Of a DNA stretch of 64,000 nucleotides, positions 18,709 to 30,104 are shown in pieces (position 1 is the stretch's first letter; each line of letters opens with the position of its first letter). Origin of the DNA: Pseudomonadota bacterium (GTDB lineage Bacteria; Pseudomonadota; Gammaproteobacteria; Arenicellales; UBA868); the NCBI GenBank assembly GCA_016845525.1, contig JAERSQ010000156.1:1-64000 (forward strand), read 5' to 3'. The notes under the pieces were generated by a model. It did no database searches. It saw nothing but the letters and a program-made list of their open reading frames with translations, and was not told the DNA's origin. The translations under genes were made by a program, and so were the position numbers.

Positions 18709-20226
18709 TCAGTGGTAGGCACTGATCTCAGCGACATCGAGCGCTTCGGTACTTTTCGTCTTGGCGAGGTCACTGCGGGCTCCTGCCACTGCCTGTAAAA
18801 AGTCATCACTGACGTTACCCGTGATGTAGTTACCATCGAAGCAGGAGGCATCAACCCGGGTGATCTGCGGATTCCCCTCGCACACAGCATCAATCAAATC
18901 ATCCAGACGCTGGTAGATCAGCCGGTCGGCCCCAATAAATTCACCGATTTCTTCCTCTGTTCTCCCGTTCGCCACCAGTTCTGAGCGGGAGGGCATATCG
19001 ATGCCATAAACGTTGGCGTAGCGCACCGGAGGGGCAGCGGACGCAAAATACACTTTCTTCGCGCCGGCGTCGCGGGCCATCTGAATAATTTGCTGCGACG
19101 TCGTGCCACGAACGATTGAATCATCCACCAGCAGCACGTTCTTGCCGCGAAACTCCAGATCGATCGCGTTCAACTTTTGTCGAACTGATTTCTGTCGCTG
19201 TGCTTGACCCGGCATGATGAACGTCCGCGCGATATACCGGTTCTTGATAAATCCCTCTCGATACTTGAGCCCAGCCACATTGGCCAGTTGAAGGGCGGAA
19301 GTCCGACTGGTATCCGGGATCGGGATGACCACGTCAATATCATGATCCGGCCAGACATTAAGCATGTGCTCCGCGAGTTTCTCACCCATTCGCAAACGGC
19401 TCTTGTAAACCGCGACGTCATCCATGATCGAGTCTGGGCGCGCCAGATAAACGTACTCAAACAGGCACGGCGCCAACTCAGTCTGTGACGCGCAGATTTC
19501 CCTTTCGATGGCGCCATCCGGCTTGATAACCACTGCCTCCCCGGGAGCGATATCCCCAAGATGCTGGTATCCGAGCACATCCAACGCGACGCTTTCGGAA
19601 GCGGCCATCAGTGAACGACCCTCCGCGTCGGCGCGTTCGCCCAGCACCAGCGGCCGAATACCGTACGGGTCGCGAAATGCCACCAGGCCATACCCCGCAA
19701 TCATCACGACTACCGCATAGGCGCCCTGGCAGCGTTCATGCAGCCGCCGGACCGCGTCAAAGACGTTTTGGGTCCGGAGTACAGCGTCGCCGCCACGGAC
19801 AAATTCCATGAGTTCGTGCGCAAACACATTCAGCAGAACTTCGGAATCTGAACCTGTATTTATCTGCCGGAGATCGTCCTGGAATAACTCCTCACTGAGT
19901 TCAGGAGCGTTGACGAGGTTTCCGTTATGGCCTAGTGCGAGACCAAAAGGGGAATTAACGTAGAAAGGCTGCGCTTCTGAGCGATTGTCGCCTCCGGCAG
20001 TAGGGTAGCGCACGTGACCGATCCCCATATTGCCCTCCAGTTGCAGCATGTGACGGGCCTGGAACACATCACGCACAAGACCGCTGTCTTTGCGGAGAAA
20101 AACCCGCCGACCGTCACAAGTCATGATACCCGCCGCATCCTGCCCTCGATGCTGGACCACGGTTAGCGCATCGTAAATCTGCTGATTGACAGGACCCGTT
20201 CCGACAATACCGACGACACCACACAT
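18709..20226 (-). CDS. purF: Amidophosphoribosyltransferase (PurF)
   Basis: First committed step of purine synthesis: forms phosphoribosylamine from PRPP and glutamine. The start is the ATG at 20224-20226, because the second residue must be the N-terminal catalytic cysteine (MCGVVGIVG). An open frame reaching 20346 only overlaps cvpA. At 505 residues it equals the E. coli enzyme. The PRPP loop ([14 protein letters not shown]) and the glutaminase residues (HNGNLVN) are present. No leader of the low-GC, Fe-S type is visible. It is the last gene of the truA-to-purF operon, 23 bases after cvpA. Confidence 0.97.
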   Translation of the reverse strand: MCGVVGIVGTGPVNQQIYDALTVVQHRGQDAAGIMTCDGRRVFLRKDSGLVRDVFQARHMLQLEGNMGIGHVRYPTAGGDNRSEAQPFYVNSPFGLALGHNGNLVNAPELSEELFQDDLRQINTGSDSEVLLNVFAHELMEFVRGGDAVLRTQNVFDAVRRLHERCQGAYAVVVMIAGYGLVAFRDPYGIRPLVLGERADAEGRSLMAASESVALDVLGYQHLGDIAPGEAVVIKPDGAIEREICASQTELAPCLFEYVYLARPDSIMDDVAVYKSRLRMGEKLAEHMLNVWPDHDIDVVIPIPDTSRTSALQLANVAGLKYREGFIKNRYIARTFIMPGQAQRQKSVRQKLNAIDLEFRGKNVLLVDDSIVRGTTSQQIIQMARDAGAKKVYFASAAPPVRYANVYGIDMPSRSELVANGRTEEEIGEFIGADRLIYQRLDDLIDAVCEGNPQITRVDASCFDGNYITGNVSDDFLQAVAGARSDLAKTKSTEALDVAEISAYH

Positions 20227-20249
20227 GGTTAGCGACTCTCCTTGAAATT

Positions 20250-20807
20250 TTAGTCTGTACTGTCGGAGGCGCTCGGCAGTGCACCGTCCAGCAGGTCGGC
20301 TCCGAATCCCTCGAGCATGCCGGGCGCGATGTACTGTGCCGTCCAATCCACCGCTGGATCAAAAATCGGGATTATCATCGAAGCATTGTACCAATCCTGT
20401 TGGGGCGCGCCGGTGTTACGGGCGAGCAGCAGCACAGCACCAAGAATAACGAGAGCGCGAACCAGTCCAAATATTCCGCCTAGCAGGCGATCCATCCCGG
20501 CCAGGCCGGTTGCCTTAAAGATCTTGGCAATCAGGCTCGCCAAAAGCAGCAACCCGATCAACACCCCCACAAACACCAGGACCACCGCAACCACTCGGGA
20601 CAGCGTCGGGTTTTGTAATACCGGATCGATGGCCTGCGCCGCATCAGCGCTATACCGGTAGGCAATCCAGAATGCCGTTATCCAGGAGAGCAACGACAAC
20701 AACTCCCGCAGCAGCCCCCGAAAGAGGCCGAACACAAGCGAGAGCGCCATCGTCGCGACAATGGCAACGTCGACAAGCGAAGGCCAGGCGCCCGCAATTC
20801 CATTCAT
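20250..20807 (-). CDS. cvpA: Colicin V production protein family, CvpA
   Basis: Inner-membrane protein of unclear molecular function, linked in other bacteria to purF expression, envelope stress and bile tolerance. The 185 residues show four hydrophobic segments (about residues 10-28, 30-48, 67-92 and 100-124), matching the family. The C-terminus is soluble and ends near a Ser- and Asp-rich tail. It sits between the SPOR gene and purF, its conserved neighbourhood. Confidence 0.92.
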   Translation of the reverse strand: MNGIAGAWPSLVDVAIVATMALSLVFGLFRGLLRELLSLLSWITAFWIAYRYSADAAQAIDPVLQNPTLSRVVAVVLVFVGVLIGLLLLASLIAKIFKATGLAGMDRLLGGIFGLVRALVILGAVLLLARNTGAPQQDWYNASMIIPIFDPAVDWTAQYIAPGMLEGFGADLLDGALPSASDSTD

Positions 20808-20843
20808 CGCAGTCGCCTACACATGCTTAGGAACGGCACAGTC

Positions 20844-21455
20844 TCAATTGAGCTCGACCACAAAAGCCGGCTCTCCGGTGACTAGCATCGCTTTGCCGCT
20901 CTCGCGCTCAGCCGCCGCTAAATCTGAGAACGGGCCGAGGAAGATTCGAACCGCGGCGCGCCCGTTAATTTCGATGTTTTCCTGCTGGGGAGTCATTCCG
21001 TTATCTTTGAGGAGGCTTGAACGTTTCTTTAAATTTTCTGCCTGGGAAAATACTCCCACACGGACTACCCAGCCCTGTTGCACTCCGGAAAGTGAGCCAG
21101 CAACCGAGGCAGCTGCCACCTTACCCTCATTATCGCTTTCCTCACCGTTCTCTTCTGGCTTCTCCGATTCTTGCGAAGCGGCTGGTTCAGCGTTTTTTGT
21201 CGATATTTGATCCCCGGGCGCATCGGAAACATCCGGCCCGGGCTCGGCCAGGGCAACCTGCGCTTCCGGGGAGGGTTCAATTGAAGAGTTGAAGTCGCCT
21301 TTTGGCTCGAGAAAGGCGGGGGGCTCGTGGACTGTTTCTTGACCCGTCCGACCACCGAGCAGCCATGGCAATAGCAGCACCGGCAACGCCAAAAGGATTA
21401 GAGCCCCGGTTACACGATGCTTCAGACTGAACGCCGGGTCCGAGGTGGTTTCCAT
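20844..21455 (-). CDS. dedD: SPOR-domain cell division protein, DedD-like
   Basis: Anchored periplasmic protein that binds septal peptidoglycan. The 203-residue protein has a short cytoplasmic start, one membrane segment (about residues 14-32), a long acidic Pro/Ser/Glu linker (35-120) and a C-terminal SPOR domain starting WVVRVGVFSQAENL. The gene abuts the folC stop without spacing and precedes cvpA and purF, the same place as dedD in E. coli. The symbol rests mainly on that context and domain order. Confidence 0.88.
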   Translation of the reverse strand: METTSDPAFSLKHRVTGALILLALPVLLLPWLLGGRTGQETVHEPPAFLEPKGDFNSSIEPSPEAQVALAEPGPDVSDAPGDQISTKNAEPAASQESEKPEENGEESDNEGKVAAASVAGSLSGVQQGWVVRVGVFSQAENLKKRSSLLKDNGMTPQQENIEINGRAAVRIFLGPFSDLAAAERESGKAMLVTGEPAFVVELN

Positions 21456-22748
21456 TTATCCAGGTGCCCGTTCTGAATGCGCGGCCAGTATATCACCCAC
21501 AAGGTAAAACGATCCGAAGACCACCACTCGATCGCCCGGTACGCTCGCCTGTACGGCAGCTCGATAGCACGCTTGCGGCGTTTGCCCCCGCCCCGCATCC
21601 ACAATGGCTAACCCGGACAATGCAGAGCGCAGGTCATCATCAGCCAGCGCCCGTCCATCCTCGAGCGTTGCCGGATACCAATAATCTACGGCAGAACGCA
21701 TCACCTCAATTGCCGGCGCGATATCCTTGTCTTTCAGCATTGCAAACACGGCCCGCGTTTTGCCTGAGACAGACTCGGCGTGCAGCGCTTGTGCCAGTGC
21801 ACAGACCGCCTGCAGGTTGTGCCCAACATCAAACCAAATCGAAACATCGCCACCGACCCGCTCCTGCCGACCGGGCATCGACAATCCATTCAGCGCCGAA
21901 ACATGCTCGCGGGCGACCGGGAGCTTTTTCTCAAGCACTCGGATAGCCGCCAGGGCGCCAGCCAGATTTTGAGACCAGACTGGGTTGGTCGACTCGACTT
22001 CGACATGCTCCAAAAAAGACGGCTGACTCCACTTTGGTCCAGCTGAGGAGAAGGCCCTCTTGCCGTTCACTTCCTCAACAGAAAAGTCGCGCTCCGCAAG
22101 ACGCCAGTCGCACTGCAGAGCCGCCAGGCGCTCGGTGATTGTTGTGGGAGGGTTGGAATCTGACACGACGGCAGATCCACGATACCGCAGAATACCCGCC
22201 TTCTCCTTCCCGATCTCCTCCCGGGAATCACCAAGCCAGGCCTGATGGTCCAAGTCGATTGACGTAATGATGGCTAAATCAGCATCCACGGCGTTAACGG
22301 CGTCCAATCTGCCGCCCATTCCAACCTCCAGAATCCAGATATCCAGTCCAGAACGCGAAAAAATCTCTAAAGCGGCGAGCGTGCCAAACTCGAAATAGGT
22401 CAGCGGGATACCGCCGCGCACGTCTTCGACTGATTGGAACGCCTGGCAGAGCCGATCGGCCGAGGCCGGGCGGCCATTCACCTTCGCCCGTTCGCCGTAG
22501 TGCACCAGGTGCGGCGAGGTATACGTACCGACTCGATATCCCGCGGATCGATAGACTGCATCCAGCATCGCAACCGTTGATCCCTTTCCATTGGTGCCGC
22601 CGACCGTAATGATGGTCCTCGGGTAGGTCGGGATAAGACAGTGCAGCACGCGCCGCACCCTGTCCAGGCTGAGATCGATCGTTCTTGGATGTATGGACTC
22701 GATATACTGGAGCCAGTTGCTTAACTCCCAGTCCAACCGCGGCTGCAT
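21456..22748 (-). CDS. folC: Dihydrofolate synthase / folylpolyglutamate synthase
   Basis: Adds glutamate to dihydropteroate and to folates. The 430 residues carry the P-loop VGGTNGKGSTVAML near residue 45, the substrate loop YTSPHLVHYGER, the Mg-binding ITSIDLDHQAWLG, and the C-terminal Mur-ligase-like domain (around WFDVGHN). It begins 9 bases after accD and is followed directly by the SPOR gene, matching the conserved accD-folC-dedD order. Confidence 0.96.
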   Translation of the reverse strand: MQPRLDWELSNWLQYIESIHPRTIDLSLDRVRRVLHCLIPTYPRTIITVGGTNGKGSTVAMLDAVYRSAGYRVGTYTSPHLVHYGERAKVNGRPASADRLCQAFQSVEDVRGGIPLTYFEFGTLAALEIFSRSGLDIWILEVGMGGRLDAVNAVDADLAIITSIDLDHQAWLGDSREEIGKEKAGILRYRGSAVVSDSNPPTTITERLAALQCDWRLAERDFSVEEVNGKRAFSSAGPKWSQPSFLEHVEVESTNPVWSQNLAGALAAIRVLEKKLPVAREHVSALNGLSMPGRQERVGGDVSIWFDVGHNLQAVCALAQALHAESVSGKTRAVFAMLKDKDIAPAIEVMRSAVDYWYPATLEDGRALADDDLRSALSGLAIVDAGRGQTPQACYRAAVQASVPGDRVVVFGSFYLVGDILAAHSERAPG

Positions 22749-22757
22749 CGCGCAGGC

Positions 22758-23684
22758 TTATTCGAGATTGGACGCGGGCACGGGGGCTTCCCCGGGAAAC
22801 AACAGCTCGGCCCCTGCCGTTTGAACCGGTCCGAACCCCAGCGTCTGGAGCGCATCACTGATGGTGTCGCGCAATTCGTTCCGCGTCACCACCATGTCGA
22901 TCGCGCCATGTTCGAGCAAAAATTCGGATTGCTGAAACCCTTCCGGCAACGTTTCCCGAACCGTCTGCTCAATGACTCGCGGGCCAGCGAATCCAATGAG
23001 TGCACGGGGCTCAGCAATAATAAGATCACCCAGCATCGCGAGACTCGCTGAGACCCCGCCCATCGTGGGATCGGTCAGGACTGAAACGAAAGGCAACTTC
23101 GCATTCTTCAAATTATTCAAGGCCGATGTGGTCTTGGCCATCTGCAGCAAAGAGAACAGACCCTCCTGCATTCGCGCCCCGCCGCTCGCACTGAAGCAGA
23201 TAAAGGGGTTTCCTTGTTCGACCGCATCATCAACGCATCGCGTAAATTTCTCGCCTACGACGGAGCCCATGGATCCGCCCATGAAGGCGAATTCAAATGC
23301 CGCTACCGACACGGGAATGTCCAGAAGCGTACCCCGGCCCGCGACCAGAGCCTCGGGTTCCTGACTCGTCTTGCCTGCCTCCGAAAGTCGATCGCGATAG
23401 CGTTTGGCGTCACGAAAAGTCAATACATCAACCGCGCGCAACCCCGGGGCAATCTCCTCAAACCGGCCGTCGTCCAGAAAACCGCTCAGGCGCGCTCTCG
23501 CACCCAAACGCATGTGATGACCGCATTTCGGGCAAACCTGCATTCCGCGGTCAAGATCTGCACCGTACAGGACGGTGCTGCAGTCATCGCACTTTCGCCA
23601 AAGCCCCTGCGGCACTCCCCTACGCGTAGCCACCGAGGCCACATCCTTGATCTTGGGGGGAATCAATCGGTCAAACCAACTCAT
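22758..23684 (-). CDS. accD: Acetyl-CoA carboxylase, carboxyltransferase beta subunit
   Basis: Beta half of the carboxyltransferase that makes malonyl-CoA. The N-terminal zinc ribbon is visible (CDDC ... CPKCGHH, residues about 33-55), followed by the crotonase-fold core with the oxyanion-forming glycines in [11 protein letters not shown] and the [11 protein letters not shown] segment. The 308 residues match the family. The ATG overlaps the trpF stop (ATGA). accA is not in this window. Confidence 0.97.
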   Translation of the reverse strand: MSWFDRLIPPKIKDVASVATRRGVPQGLWRKCDDCSTVLYGADLDRGMQVCPKCGHHMRLGARARLSGFLDDGRFEEIAPGLRAVDVLTFRDAKRYRDRLSEAGKTSQEPEALVAGRGTLLDIPVSVAAFEFAFMGGSMGSVVGEKFTRCVDDAVEQGNPFICFSASGGARMQEGLFSLLQMAKTTSALNNLKNAKLPFVSVLTDPTMGGVSASLAMLGDLIIAEPRALIGFAGPRVIEQTVRETLPEGFQQSEFLLEHGAIDMVVTRNELRDTISDALQTLGFGPVQTAGAELLFPGEAPVPASNLE

Positions 23685-24340
23685 GTCCCTGCTCCTACAG
23701 TAGTTGAACCGACGCCGTGCAAATCCCAGGCACGAACCGCCCGACAGAACTCAACCATCTTTTCCGGACTCTTTATCCCCGGCTCCAGTTCAACACCGGT
23801 ACTGACGTCCACCGCCCAGGCACCGGACTGCGCAAGCGCGTCACCGACATTTCCCGCAGCCAGGCCTCCGGCCAGGATTACCGGCGCGTGCAGACTGACC
23901 CGAGCACGTTCCCAGTCGAACGCCGCCCCGGTGCCCCCCACCGCTTCAGGATGGTAGGTATCCAATAAAAACGCGCTCGCGTTGGGATGCTGATCACAGA
24001 CGATATCTAGATCCACTTCGTTGCGCATCCGAACGGCTTTGATGTAGCGCATTCCAAATCGTTCGCAGTGTTCGCGCGTTTCTTCTCCATGAAACTGGAG
24101 AAGGGTTAGTGGGATGCGATCGAGCACATTGGACACCTCGGCTTCGCCCGGGTCAACAAATACGCCAACGAGGTCAACCAGTGCCGGTACCGAGGCCGCG
24201 AGCGATGCCGCTTGCTCCAGGGATACGGCGCGACGACTTTCCGGAAAAAAAATAAGACCCAACGCATCTGCGCCAGAGGCGATAGCGACTGCTGCGTCGT
24301 TTTCGCGGGTCAGGCCGCAGATTTTTACTCGGGTTCGCAC
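23681..24340 (-). CDS. trpF: Phosphoribosylanthranilate isomerase
   Basis: Third step of tryptophan synthesis. The TIM-barrel protein of 219 residues starts with GTG and has the catalytic Cys in VKICGLT and the catalytic Asp in [19 protein letters not shown]. The phosphate loop is in [12 protein letters not shown] and the end has [11 protein letters not shown]. It lies between truA and accD. trpB and trpA normally follow it directly, but here they are on the other strand, beyond truA. Confidence 0.96.
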   Translation of the reverse strand: MRTRVKICGLTRENDAAVAIASGADALGLIFFPESRRAVSLEQAASLAASVPALVDLVGVFVDPGEAEVSNVLDRIPLTLLQFHGEETREHCERFGMRYIKAVRMRNEVDLDIVCDQHPNASAFLLDTYHPEAVGGTGAAFDWERARVSLHAPVILAGGLAAGNVGDALAQSGAWAVDVSTGVELEPGIKSPEKMVEFCRAVRAWDLHGVGSTTVGAGT

Positions 24341-24376
24341 CTGCCTATTTTACCCTTGCTACTCTATCGGCTGCGT

Positions 24377-25198
24377 TTACCAGAACTTGCAGGGATCAGG
24401 CGGCGAGGGAATCTTGAATGCCTCGGGATACCTAACCCCGCTGAAGTACAATCCGTCAGGAAGCGCCGTTACCCCCCCTGCCGATCGGTCACGGCTTGCC
24501 AAAACCTCCGCCGCCCAGAGAACGGGTTTCGAGCCGTTTGCGACAGCAGTGAGCACTCCAGCGATATTCCTCACCATATGTTGGAGAAACCCATTCGCCT
24601 CAATATCTATCCATATCCACGGGCCTTCACTGTTCACCGACAGTTCATAGATCTCCCGCACCGGCTGTTTCGACTGACAACCGCTCGACCGAAACGCGGA
24701 AAAGTCATGCCGGCCTTTCAACAGCATGGCTGCACTTTTCATACGTTCCACATCCAGTTTCTCGTAGGTCCAAGTCACTTTTCCGGATAAGTAGGTCGGC
24801 CGAACGTCTCGGCAGAATAGGACGTACCGATACCGCCTCGACAACGCAGTAAAGCGAGCGTGGAACGTACGGTCGACTTGTTTGATCCAGGTGAGGGCCG
24901 ACCCGCTTGGCAGGTGCGTGTTGGCACCCCTGAGCCAGTTAAGCGGGGAGCGATCCGCCACAGAATCAAAGTGAAAGACCTGGCCGGTCGCGTGCACACC
25001 GGTGTCAGTACGGCCTGCTGTCACAACGCGGATCGCCTCAGACGCAACCGCACCTAGGGCCTTCTCGATGCAATCCTGGACCGTGCGCACCCCCGACTGA
25101 CTCTGCCAGCCATGAAACCGACTGCCATCGTATTCCACCCCAACAGCATAGCGCACGGACCCCGCTGAGACAGTGGCTGGGATGTTGTCGACGTCCAA
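24377..25198 (-). CDS. truA: tRNA pseudouridine synthase A (positions 38-40)
   Basis: Makes pseudouridine in the anticodon arm of many tRNAs. It has the catalytic Asp in [14 protein letters not shown] near residue 62, the substrate loops in [13 protein letters not shown], and the C-terminal [11 protein letters not shown]. The frame begins with TTG at 25196-25198 and has no clear ribosome site; a GTG at codon 15 is a shorter option, but it would leave too little before the first strand. It is the first gene of the truA-trpF-accD-folC-SPOR-cvpA-purF run and is divergent from trpB. Confidence 0.95.
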   Translation of the reverse strand: MDVDNIPATVSAGSVRYAVGVEYDGSRFHGWQSQSGVRTVQDCIEKALGAVASEAIRVVTAGRTDTGVHATGQVFHFDSVADRSPLNWLRGANTHLPSGSALTWIKQVDRTFHARFTALSRRYRYVLFCRDVRPTYLSGKVTWTYEKLDVERMKSAAMLLKGRHDFSAFRSSGCQSKQPVREIYELSVNSEGPWIWIDIEANGFLQHMVRNIAGVLTAVANGSKPVLWAAEVLASRDRSAGGVTALPDGLYFSGVRYPEAFKIPSPPDPCKFW

Positions 25199-25332
25199 GA
25201 GGGGATCACTCGTGTTGTAGAATCAGGAAACGTGTTTTGCAGATTGTACCCACTCCTCGGTTGCCCCAACTTGGGCTTTGTTCAGTCGAGGAAGGCGCTG
25301 TCTTCGTATTTCCGGATAATTTAAGAGCACTT

Positions 25333-26562
25333 ATGGCACCGACCAACAAGAATACCGAGCCGCTTGAGTCGTATCGAAGCGGCCCCGATGAACGCGGCCA
25401 TTTCGGGCTGTTTGGAGGGCGTTTTGTCGCTGAAACGTTGATGCCATTGATTCTGGATCTCGAAGCTGCCTACGGCGAGGCCCGTCAATCCCCCGAGTTC
25501 CAGCGCGACTTTGACTACTACGCCGCCCACTACACCGGTCGGCCCAGTCCGCTTTATTTTGCCCAGAGCCTCACCGAATCCCTCGGCGGAGCGAAGGTTT
25601 ATTTCAAACGGGATGAGCTCAACCACACGGGTTCGCACAAGATCAACAACACCCTTGGACAGATTCTACTGGCCAAACGGATGGGCAAGTCCCGAATCAT
25701 TGCCGAGACCGGCGCAGGCCAACACGGTGTGGCCACCGCTACGGTCTGCGCCCTGTTTGACTTGCCCTGTGTGGTCTACATGGGCGCAACAGATATTGAA
25801 CGCCAGGCGCCGAATGTGTTCCGCATGAAGTTGCTCGGCGCGGAAATCGTTCCCGTTACGAGCGGCACCGGGACGCTCAAGGATGCGATGAATGATGCGT
25901 TGCGCGATTGGGTTGCCAATGTGGCTGATACGTTTTACATCATCGGCACCGTGGCCGGACCCCACCCCTACCCGGCAATGGTGCGCGATTTTCAGAGTGT
26001 CATCGGGCGCGAAGCCAAAGAGCAGGTGTTGGCGGCCGAGGGTCGACTTCCCGACACCTTGGTGGCCTGCATTGGGGGCGGCTCAAATGCAATGGGACTG
26101 TTCCACCCCTTCCTCGATGACTCGGTCCAGATTGTTGGAGTCGAAGCCGGTGGCTTTGGGCTTGAGACCGAGAAACACGCGGCCTCTTTGACCGGCGGAC
26201 GGCCCGGCGTACTCCACGGCAACCGCACCTATCTGCTTCAAAACGAAGACGGTCAGATTACCGACGCGCATTCCATCTCTGCGGGTTTGGATTACCCAGG
26301 CATCGGGCCCGAGCATGCCTGGCTCCATGATCAGGGTCGCGTCGACTACGTCTCGGTCACGGATTCCGAGGCCCTCGAGGCTTTCCAGTTGTGCTGCAGG
26401 ACTGAAGGCATTATTCCCGCCCTCGAGCCGGCACATGCACTGGCCCATGTAGCCAAGATTGCTCCCGAAATGGACAAGGATCAGATTATCGTCATGAATC
26501 TTTGCGGCAGAGGCGACAAGGATATCTTTACCGTGGCGGATGAGCTCGGGGTAGAAATATGA
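25333..26562 (+). CDS. trpB: Tryptophan synthase beta subunit
   Basis: PLP subunit that joins indole and serine. The ATG at 25333 starts a protein of 409 residues, of usual length; an open frame reaching 25237 has no homology upstream of it. PLP lysine is K103 in [10 protein letters not shown], the catalytic Glu is in ETGAGQHG, and the phosphate loop is GGGSNAMG. The final residues [10 protein letters not shown] are typical. It overlaps trpA by 4 bases. Both are on the plus strand, opposite their usual orientation to trpF and accD. Confidence 0.96.
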   Translation: MAPTNKNTEPLESYRSGPDERGHFGLFGGRFVAETLMPLILDLEAAYGEARQSPEFQRDFDYYAAHYTGRPSPLYFAQSLTESLGGAKVYFKRDELNHTGSHKINNTLGQILLAKRMGKSRIIAETGAGQHGVATATVCALFDLPCVVYMGATDIERQAPNVFRMKLLGAEIVPVTSGTGTLKDAMNDALRDWVANVADTFYIIGTVAGPHPYPAMVRDFQSVIGREAKEQVLAAEGRLPDTLVACIGGGSNAMGLFHPFLDDSVQIVGVEAGGFGLETEKHAASLTGGRPGVLHGNRTYLLQNEDGQITDAHSISAGLDYPGIGPEHAWLHDQGRVDYVSVTDSEALEAFQLCCRTEGIIPALEPAHALAHVAKIAPEMDKDQIIVMNLCGRGDKDIFTVADELGVEI

Positions 26563-27383
26563 GACCCCAGGATCGTATCGACTCGACCTTTCAGCGGTTG
26601 ACGGACGAGGCACGGGCGGGACTCGTCACCTTTATCACCGCGGGAGACCCTGACCCGGAAACAAGCCAGCAGCTTATGGATCGTTTGCCGGGCGCCGGTG
26701 CGGACATCATCGAACTGGGCATGCCCTTTTCTGATCCAATGGCCGATGGCCCCGCGATTCAAGCGGCAAACCTGCGTGCTTTGTCTTCAGGCGCATCCCT
26801 TCGCGGCACGCTGGCGATGGTGAGCCGGTTTCGCGAGAACAACAACGACACGCCGGTCATCCTGATGGGGTATTTCAATCCCATCTATCAGTATGGGCCA
26901 TCGCGCTTTGTGACCGATGCGGCTGCCGCCGGCGTGGACGGGCTGATTATGGTCGATCTTCCGCCGGAAGAGGATGATGAGCTTTGTGATCCGGCACGAA
27001 CAGCCGGCCTGCATTGGGTCCGGCTCGTCACACCCACGTCAGATGATGCCAGGCTACAACAGGTGCTTCGCAATGCCAGCGGCTTTATCTATTACGTGTC
27101 AATTGCCGGTATTACGGGAACGCGATCGGCCGCCGCATCCGCAATTGGAGACGCCTTGGCGGTGATACGCAAACACACCGCGCTTCCGATTGCAGTCGGC
27201 TTTGGGATCAATACCGCCGACCAAGTCCGGGAGACGGGCGCGGTTGCCGACGGTGCCGTGGTCGGATCGGCCATTATCCGGGAAATCGAGAATCATCTGG
27301 ACGGGTCCGGCAAAGCCAAACCGGAGTTGCTGGATCGTGTCACCGGACTTGTCTCGGAACTTGCCGGAGGGCTCCGCGCATAA
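26559..27383 (+). CDS. trpA: Tryptophan synthase alpha subunit
   Basis: Cleaves indole-3-glycerol phosphate and channels indole to TrpB. The 274-residue barrel has the catalytic Glu in [16 protein letters not shown] and the catalytic Asp in MVDLPPEE. The phosphate loops are in [12 protein letters not shown] and [10 protein letters not shown]. The ATG overlaps the trpB stop (ATGA). It converges on fimV with a 40-base gap, in which I see no clear terminator. Confidence 0.96.
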   Translation: MRPQDRIDSTFQRLTDEARAGLVTFITAGDPDPETSQQLMDRLPGAGADIIELGMPFSDPMADGPAIQAANLRALSSGASLRGTLAMVSRFRENNNDTPVILMGYFNPIYQYGPSRFVTDAAAAGVDGLIMVDLPPEEDDELCDPARTAGLHWVRLVTPTSDDARLQQVLRNASGFIYYVSIAGITGTRSAAASAIGDALAVIRKHTALPIAVGFGINTADQVRETGAVADGAVVGSAIIREIENHLDGSGKAKPELLDRVTGLVSELAGGLRA

Positions 27384-27423
27384 CGGACGGCAGGGCCCGC
27401 CGCATCCTGTTCTATCCGCTGGC

Positions 27424-30042
27424 TCAGCTTGTGAGTGTCGCTAGCAAGGTTTTTGCCCGCTCCTGGATTTCAGTATCTTGAGAGTGGCTTAAACCCATGA
27501 GTATCTCGCGTGCCGCCGCAGGATCTCCCATTTCAAGGTAGGCATTCGCCAATTCGAGCTGTGTTCTTTCTTCGCTGACCCCTTCCGCAGGAACAGCGGG
27601 GTCCGGGTCCGGTGAGTCAGGCCCAGGATCTGCATGCTCCGCCCCACCCCCAAGCACTGTAGAGGCTTCTCCCAAATCTGATTGCGTTCCATGGGCAGTG
27701 GCCTCAGACCCCTCAAGATCCAACTCGAGACCGCTGGTGCCGTCGTACACCTTTTTGTCCGATCCCGCGATTTCAGAACCCAGTGCTGCGGTTGTCGGCA
27801 TCGCCTCCGACTCGGCATCCAGATCAAACTCGAAAGGGATACCCTCATCCTTCAGCGGGGCCGGTTCCGAAGAATCCGCCCCGGCTGCCGCGTCAGGGGG
27901 TAGATCAATGGCGACCGCGGGCGAGCCAACTCCCGGCGCCGGGATATCTTCTTTTCCGATGTCTGTGATCCCGCCGACCAGTTTATCGAGGTGGGCTTCC
28001 TCAGGCGATCCCGCGGCCACTGCTTGCCGCACCTCATCTGCCAAGGCCTGAAACGCCTCTTTTTGACCTAAGACGGTTAGCACGTCGAGTAGTTTAAGTT
28101 TGAGCTCAATCCGGTCCGGTGTCCGGGAAATCGCGTCTCGCAGTGTCTGTTCGGCCTGGACGGTACGTCCGTAAGCCAGATAGATCTCTGACTCGGTCAG
28201 GGGGTCCACCTCGTCACTCTGAACCGCGACGCCGCGCTGGGTTTCAGTATCGGTAACGAACCCGGCTCCCACGCTCTCCTCGGGCGGGTCAGTTTCTCCA
28301 CGCTGGGCATCCTCCGTTGACCGCGCGCTATTCCCGGCGAAAAGATCCCGACCGCCCGAAGCATCCGTGTGTGTAGTAGAGGATCGATCCGAATCTTCCG
28401 CTTGCGTCCTTCTGCGTTTGATGAGAAGCCATAGCAGCAACAAAAAGACGGTCACCAGTCCCAATGTCTTGTTGGAAACTCCGGGTACGGCGGATGAGTC
28501 GCTGTCCAGAACTCCCCAAAGTACTTTACCGGACTCACGAGCCATCTTGGCCAACGAGCTTGCTTGACTGGCCACCCATTCAACACTACGCGAAGGATCA
28601 CGCCATGGCGGAGCCACCTCGTCGATCCCGCCAACAGGCTGGGATATTATCCCTTCCGCCTCAGCCGCAACGGTGTCGGGCGCGGGATCTTCTGGCACGT
28701 TGGAAATTACAGAGGCGTCCGCTGAAGCTTGGCTTGCGATTTCCCCCGAGGCTGGTTGGTCAGATGGGGTTGGCGACTTCGCGACCGAATCTTCCTCGAC
28801 AACCTCACCGGTTGACTGCTCCTCTTGCGATAACCCACTAGAGACCGCTACCTGCTCAGCCGATCTCGCTGCTTTTTGCGCCAACATTGATTCCAGCTGC
28901 TGTTGGGCGATCGCGAGCTGGGTCTCCTGCAGCTCAATGAGCTGCATGGTTTTTTCAAGCTGCTGCTGAAGCAGGTCAACTTGCTGGCTGAGTTGCTGAT
29001 TCTCAAGCTCTTTCGATCCTAAGGACTCTTCGACCGCGCTGAGCCGATCGGTCAGGGCGGTGACGGCAGCAGCTTCCTCTGTCTCAAGTCGTGGAGTGGC
29101 ATCTGCAGTACTGCTGACGGGCCTCATGGGAACCATTTCGCCTCCACCGGCAGTGCCAATCTGCGAGAGGGACTCCGGAGGCTGTATCACTCTAAGTACG
29201 TAACTGGACGAATCCCTTCCGGTAAGATCCGTCTCGGGAGTCAACAACCCAGCGACAGGTCCGTGAAGCGTCATCCAGTTTCCGTTCGGGCTCGACGTCC
29301 CGGGCTCCGACCGGCGCTGCAGCCAGCGCACAAGATGGTCTTCATACAAGGCCCGCGCTTGCCCAAAGTCGGTCCGGGCCATCTGACGCTCTGAGGGTAT
29401 GTGCAGTCTCGCTCCCGCCCGAAGGAGGTTCATGTTGCCGTCAATAAAACTATCCGGATTGTCTTGGACCAGGGCGACCATCGCCTGCTCGATGGAGATG
29501 GCGTCATCCACCTTGATCCGCCGGGCGATCTGCATCAATGTTTGGCCCTCTTGGATCGGCCCGACATATTCCCCCGGGTAACTCACCTCCGACGCGCTTG
29601 GCGAGAAGGGTTCTGGCTCGGGCGTTGCAACTCTTGCCGCTGTCAACTCTTCGGCGGGATCCAGCATGACCGTGTATTCGCGAAGTGTCTGCTGCCCGTT
29701 GCTCTCGACGAGCAGGAGAAAGCGTAAAAACGGCGTTCGAATCGGGTCTCTCGACTCGACTTCAATCGTGACAGGGCGGGAAAGTAAATCCAGGGTGAAT
29801 ATCAGGCCGGTAACCGCGGGATCCAGCGGAATTCCAGCGGACGCATGGGCCTGGGCAGAGGCGAGGGAAATTACGGCCGTACTCGCCTCCGTACCGCTGT
29901 CGGGGTCCTTTACTTCGATTGCGGCCCGCAGGGGCTCATTCAACCTCGACGTTACCGAAATACCGGAAAGCTCGACCGCGTGTGCCGCGCTGCAGGCAAG
30001 CACCTGAAGCGACATGGCAAGACCGGCAAGGAATAGCCTCAC
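27424..30042 (-). CDS. fimV: FimV/HubP family polar inner-membrane protein
   Basis: Polar organiser linked to type IV pili and chromosome polarity. The 872 residues begin with GTG and a signal peptide (1-22). A FimV N-terminal domain, then a LysM-like peptidoglycan-binding domain (about 165-218), a Gln/Leu-rich coiled coil (335-395) and one membrane segment (527-541) follow. The cytoplasmic part is acidic and holds TPR-like helices (around TESEIYLAYGR) and the conserved C-terminal FimV domain (ERTQLELANAYLEMGDPAAA). It lies downstream of asd, its conserved partner in gammaproteobacteria. No pilus genes are in the window. Confidence 0.93.
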   Translation of the reverse strand: MRLFLAGLAMSLQVLACSAAHAVELSGISVTSRLNEPLRAAIEVKDPDSGTEASTAVISLASAQAHASAGIPLDPAVTGLIFTLDLLSRPVTIEVESRDPIRTPFLRFLLLVESNGQQTLREYTVMLDPAEELTAARVATPEPEPFSPSASEVSYPGEYVGPIQEGQTLMQIARRIKVDDAISIEQAMVALVQDNPDSFIDGNMNLLRAGARLHIPSERQMARTDFGQARALYEDHLVRWLQRRSEPGTSSPNGNWMTLHGPVAGLLTPETDLTGRDSSSYVLRVIQPPESLSQIGTAGGGEMVPMRPVSSTADATPRLETEEAAAVTALTDRLSAVEESLGSKELENQQLSQQVDLLQQQLEKTMQLIELQETQLAIAQQQLESMLAQKAARSAEQVAVSSGLSQEEQSTGEVVEEDSVAKSPTPSDQPASGEIASQASADASVISNVPEDPAPDTVAAEAEGIISQPVGGIDEVAPPWRDPSRSVEWVASQASSLAKMARESGKVLWGVLDSDSSAVPGVSNKTLGLVTVFLLLLWLLIKRRRTQAEDSDRSSTTHTDASGGRDLFAGNSARSTEDAQRGETDPPEESVGAGFVTDTETQRGVAVQSDEVDPLTESEIYLAYGRTVQAEQTLRDAISRTPDRIELKLKLLDVLTVLGQKEAFQALADEVRQAVAAGSPEEAHLDKLVGGITDIGKEDIPAPGVGSPAVAIDLPPDAAAGADSSEPAPLKDEGIPFEFDLDAESEAMPTTAALGSEIAGSDKKVYDGTSGLELDLEGSEATAHGTQSDLGEASTVLGGGAEHADPGPDSPDPDPAVPAEGVSEERTQLELANAYLEMGDPAAAREILMGLSHSQDTEIQERAKTLLATLTS

Positions 30043-30104
30043 GGGCGGCGCTCCCGGGGGCAGCGCGTTCCGGAGAAGGGAAACAATCGAGGGATCATCC
30101 CCGG

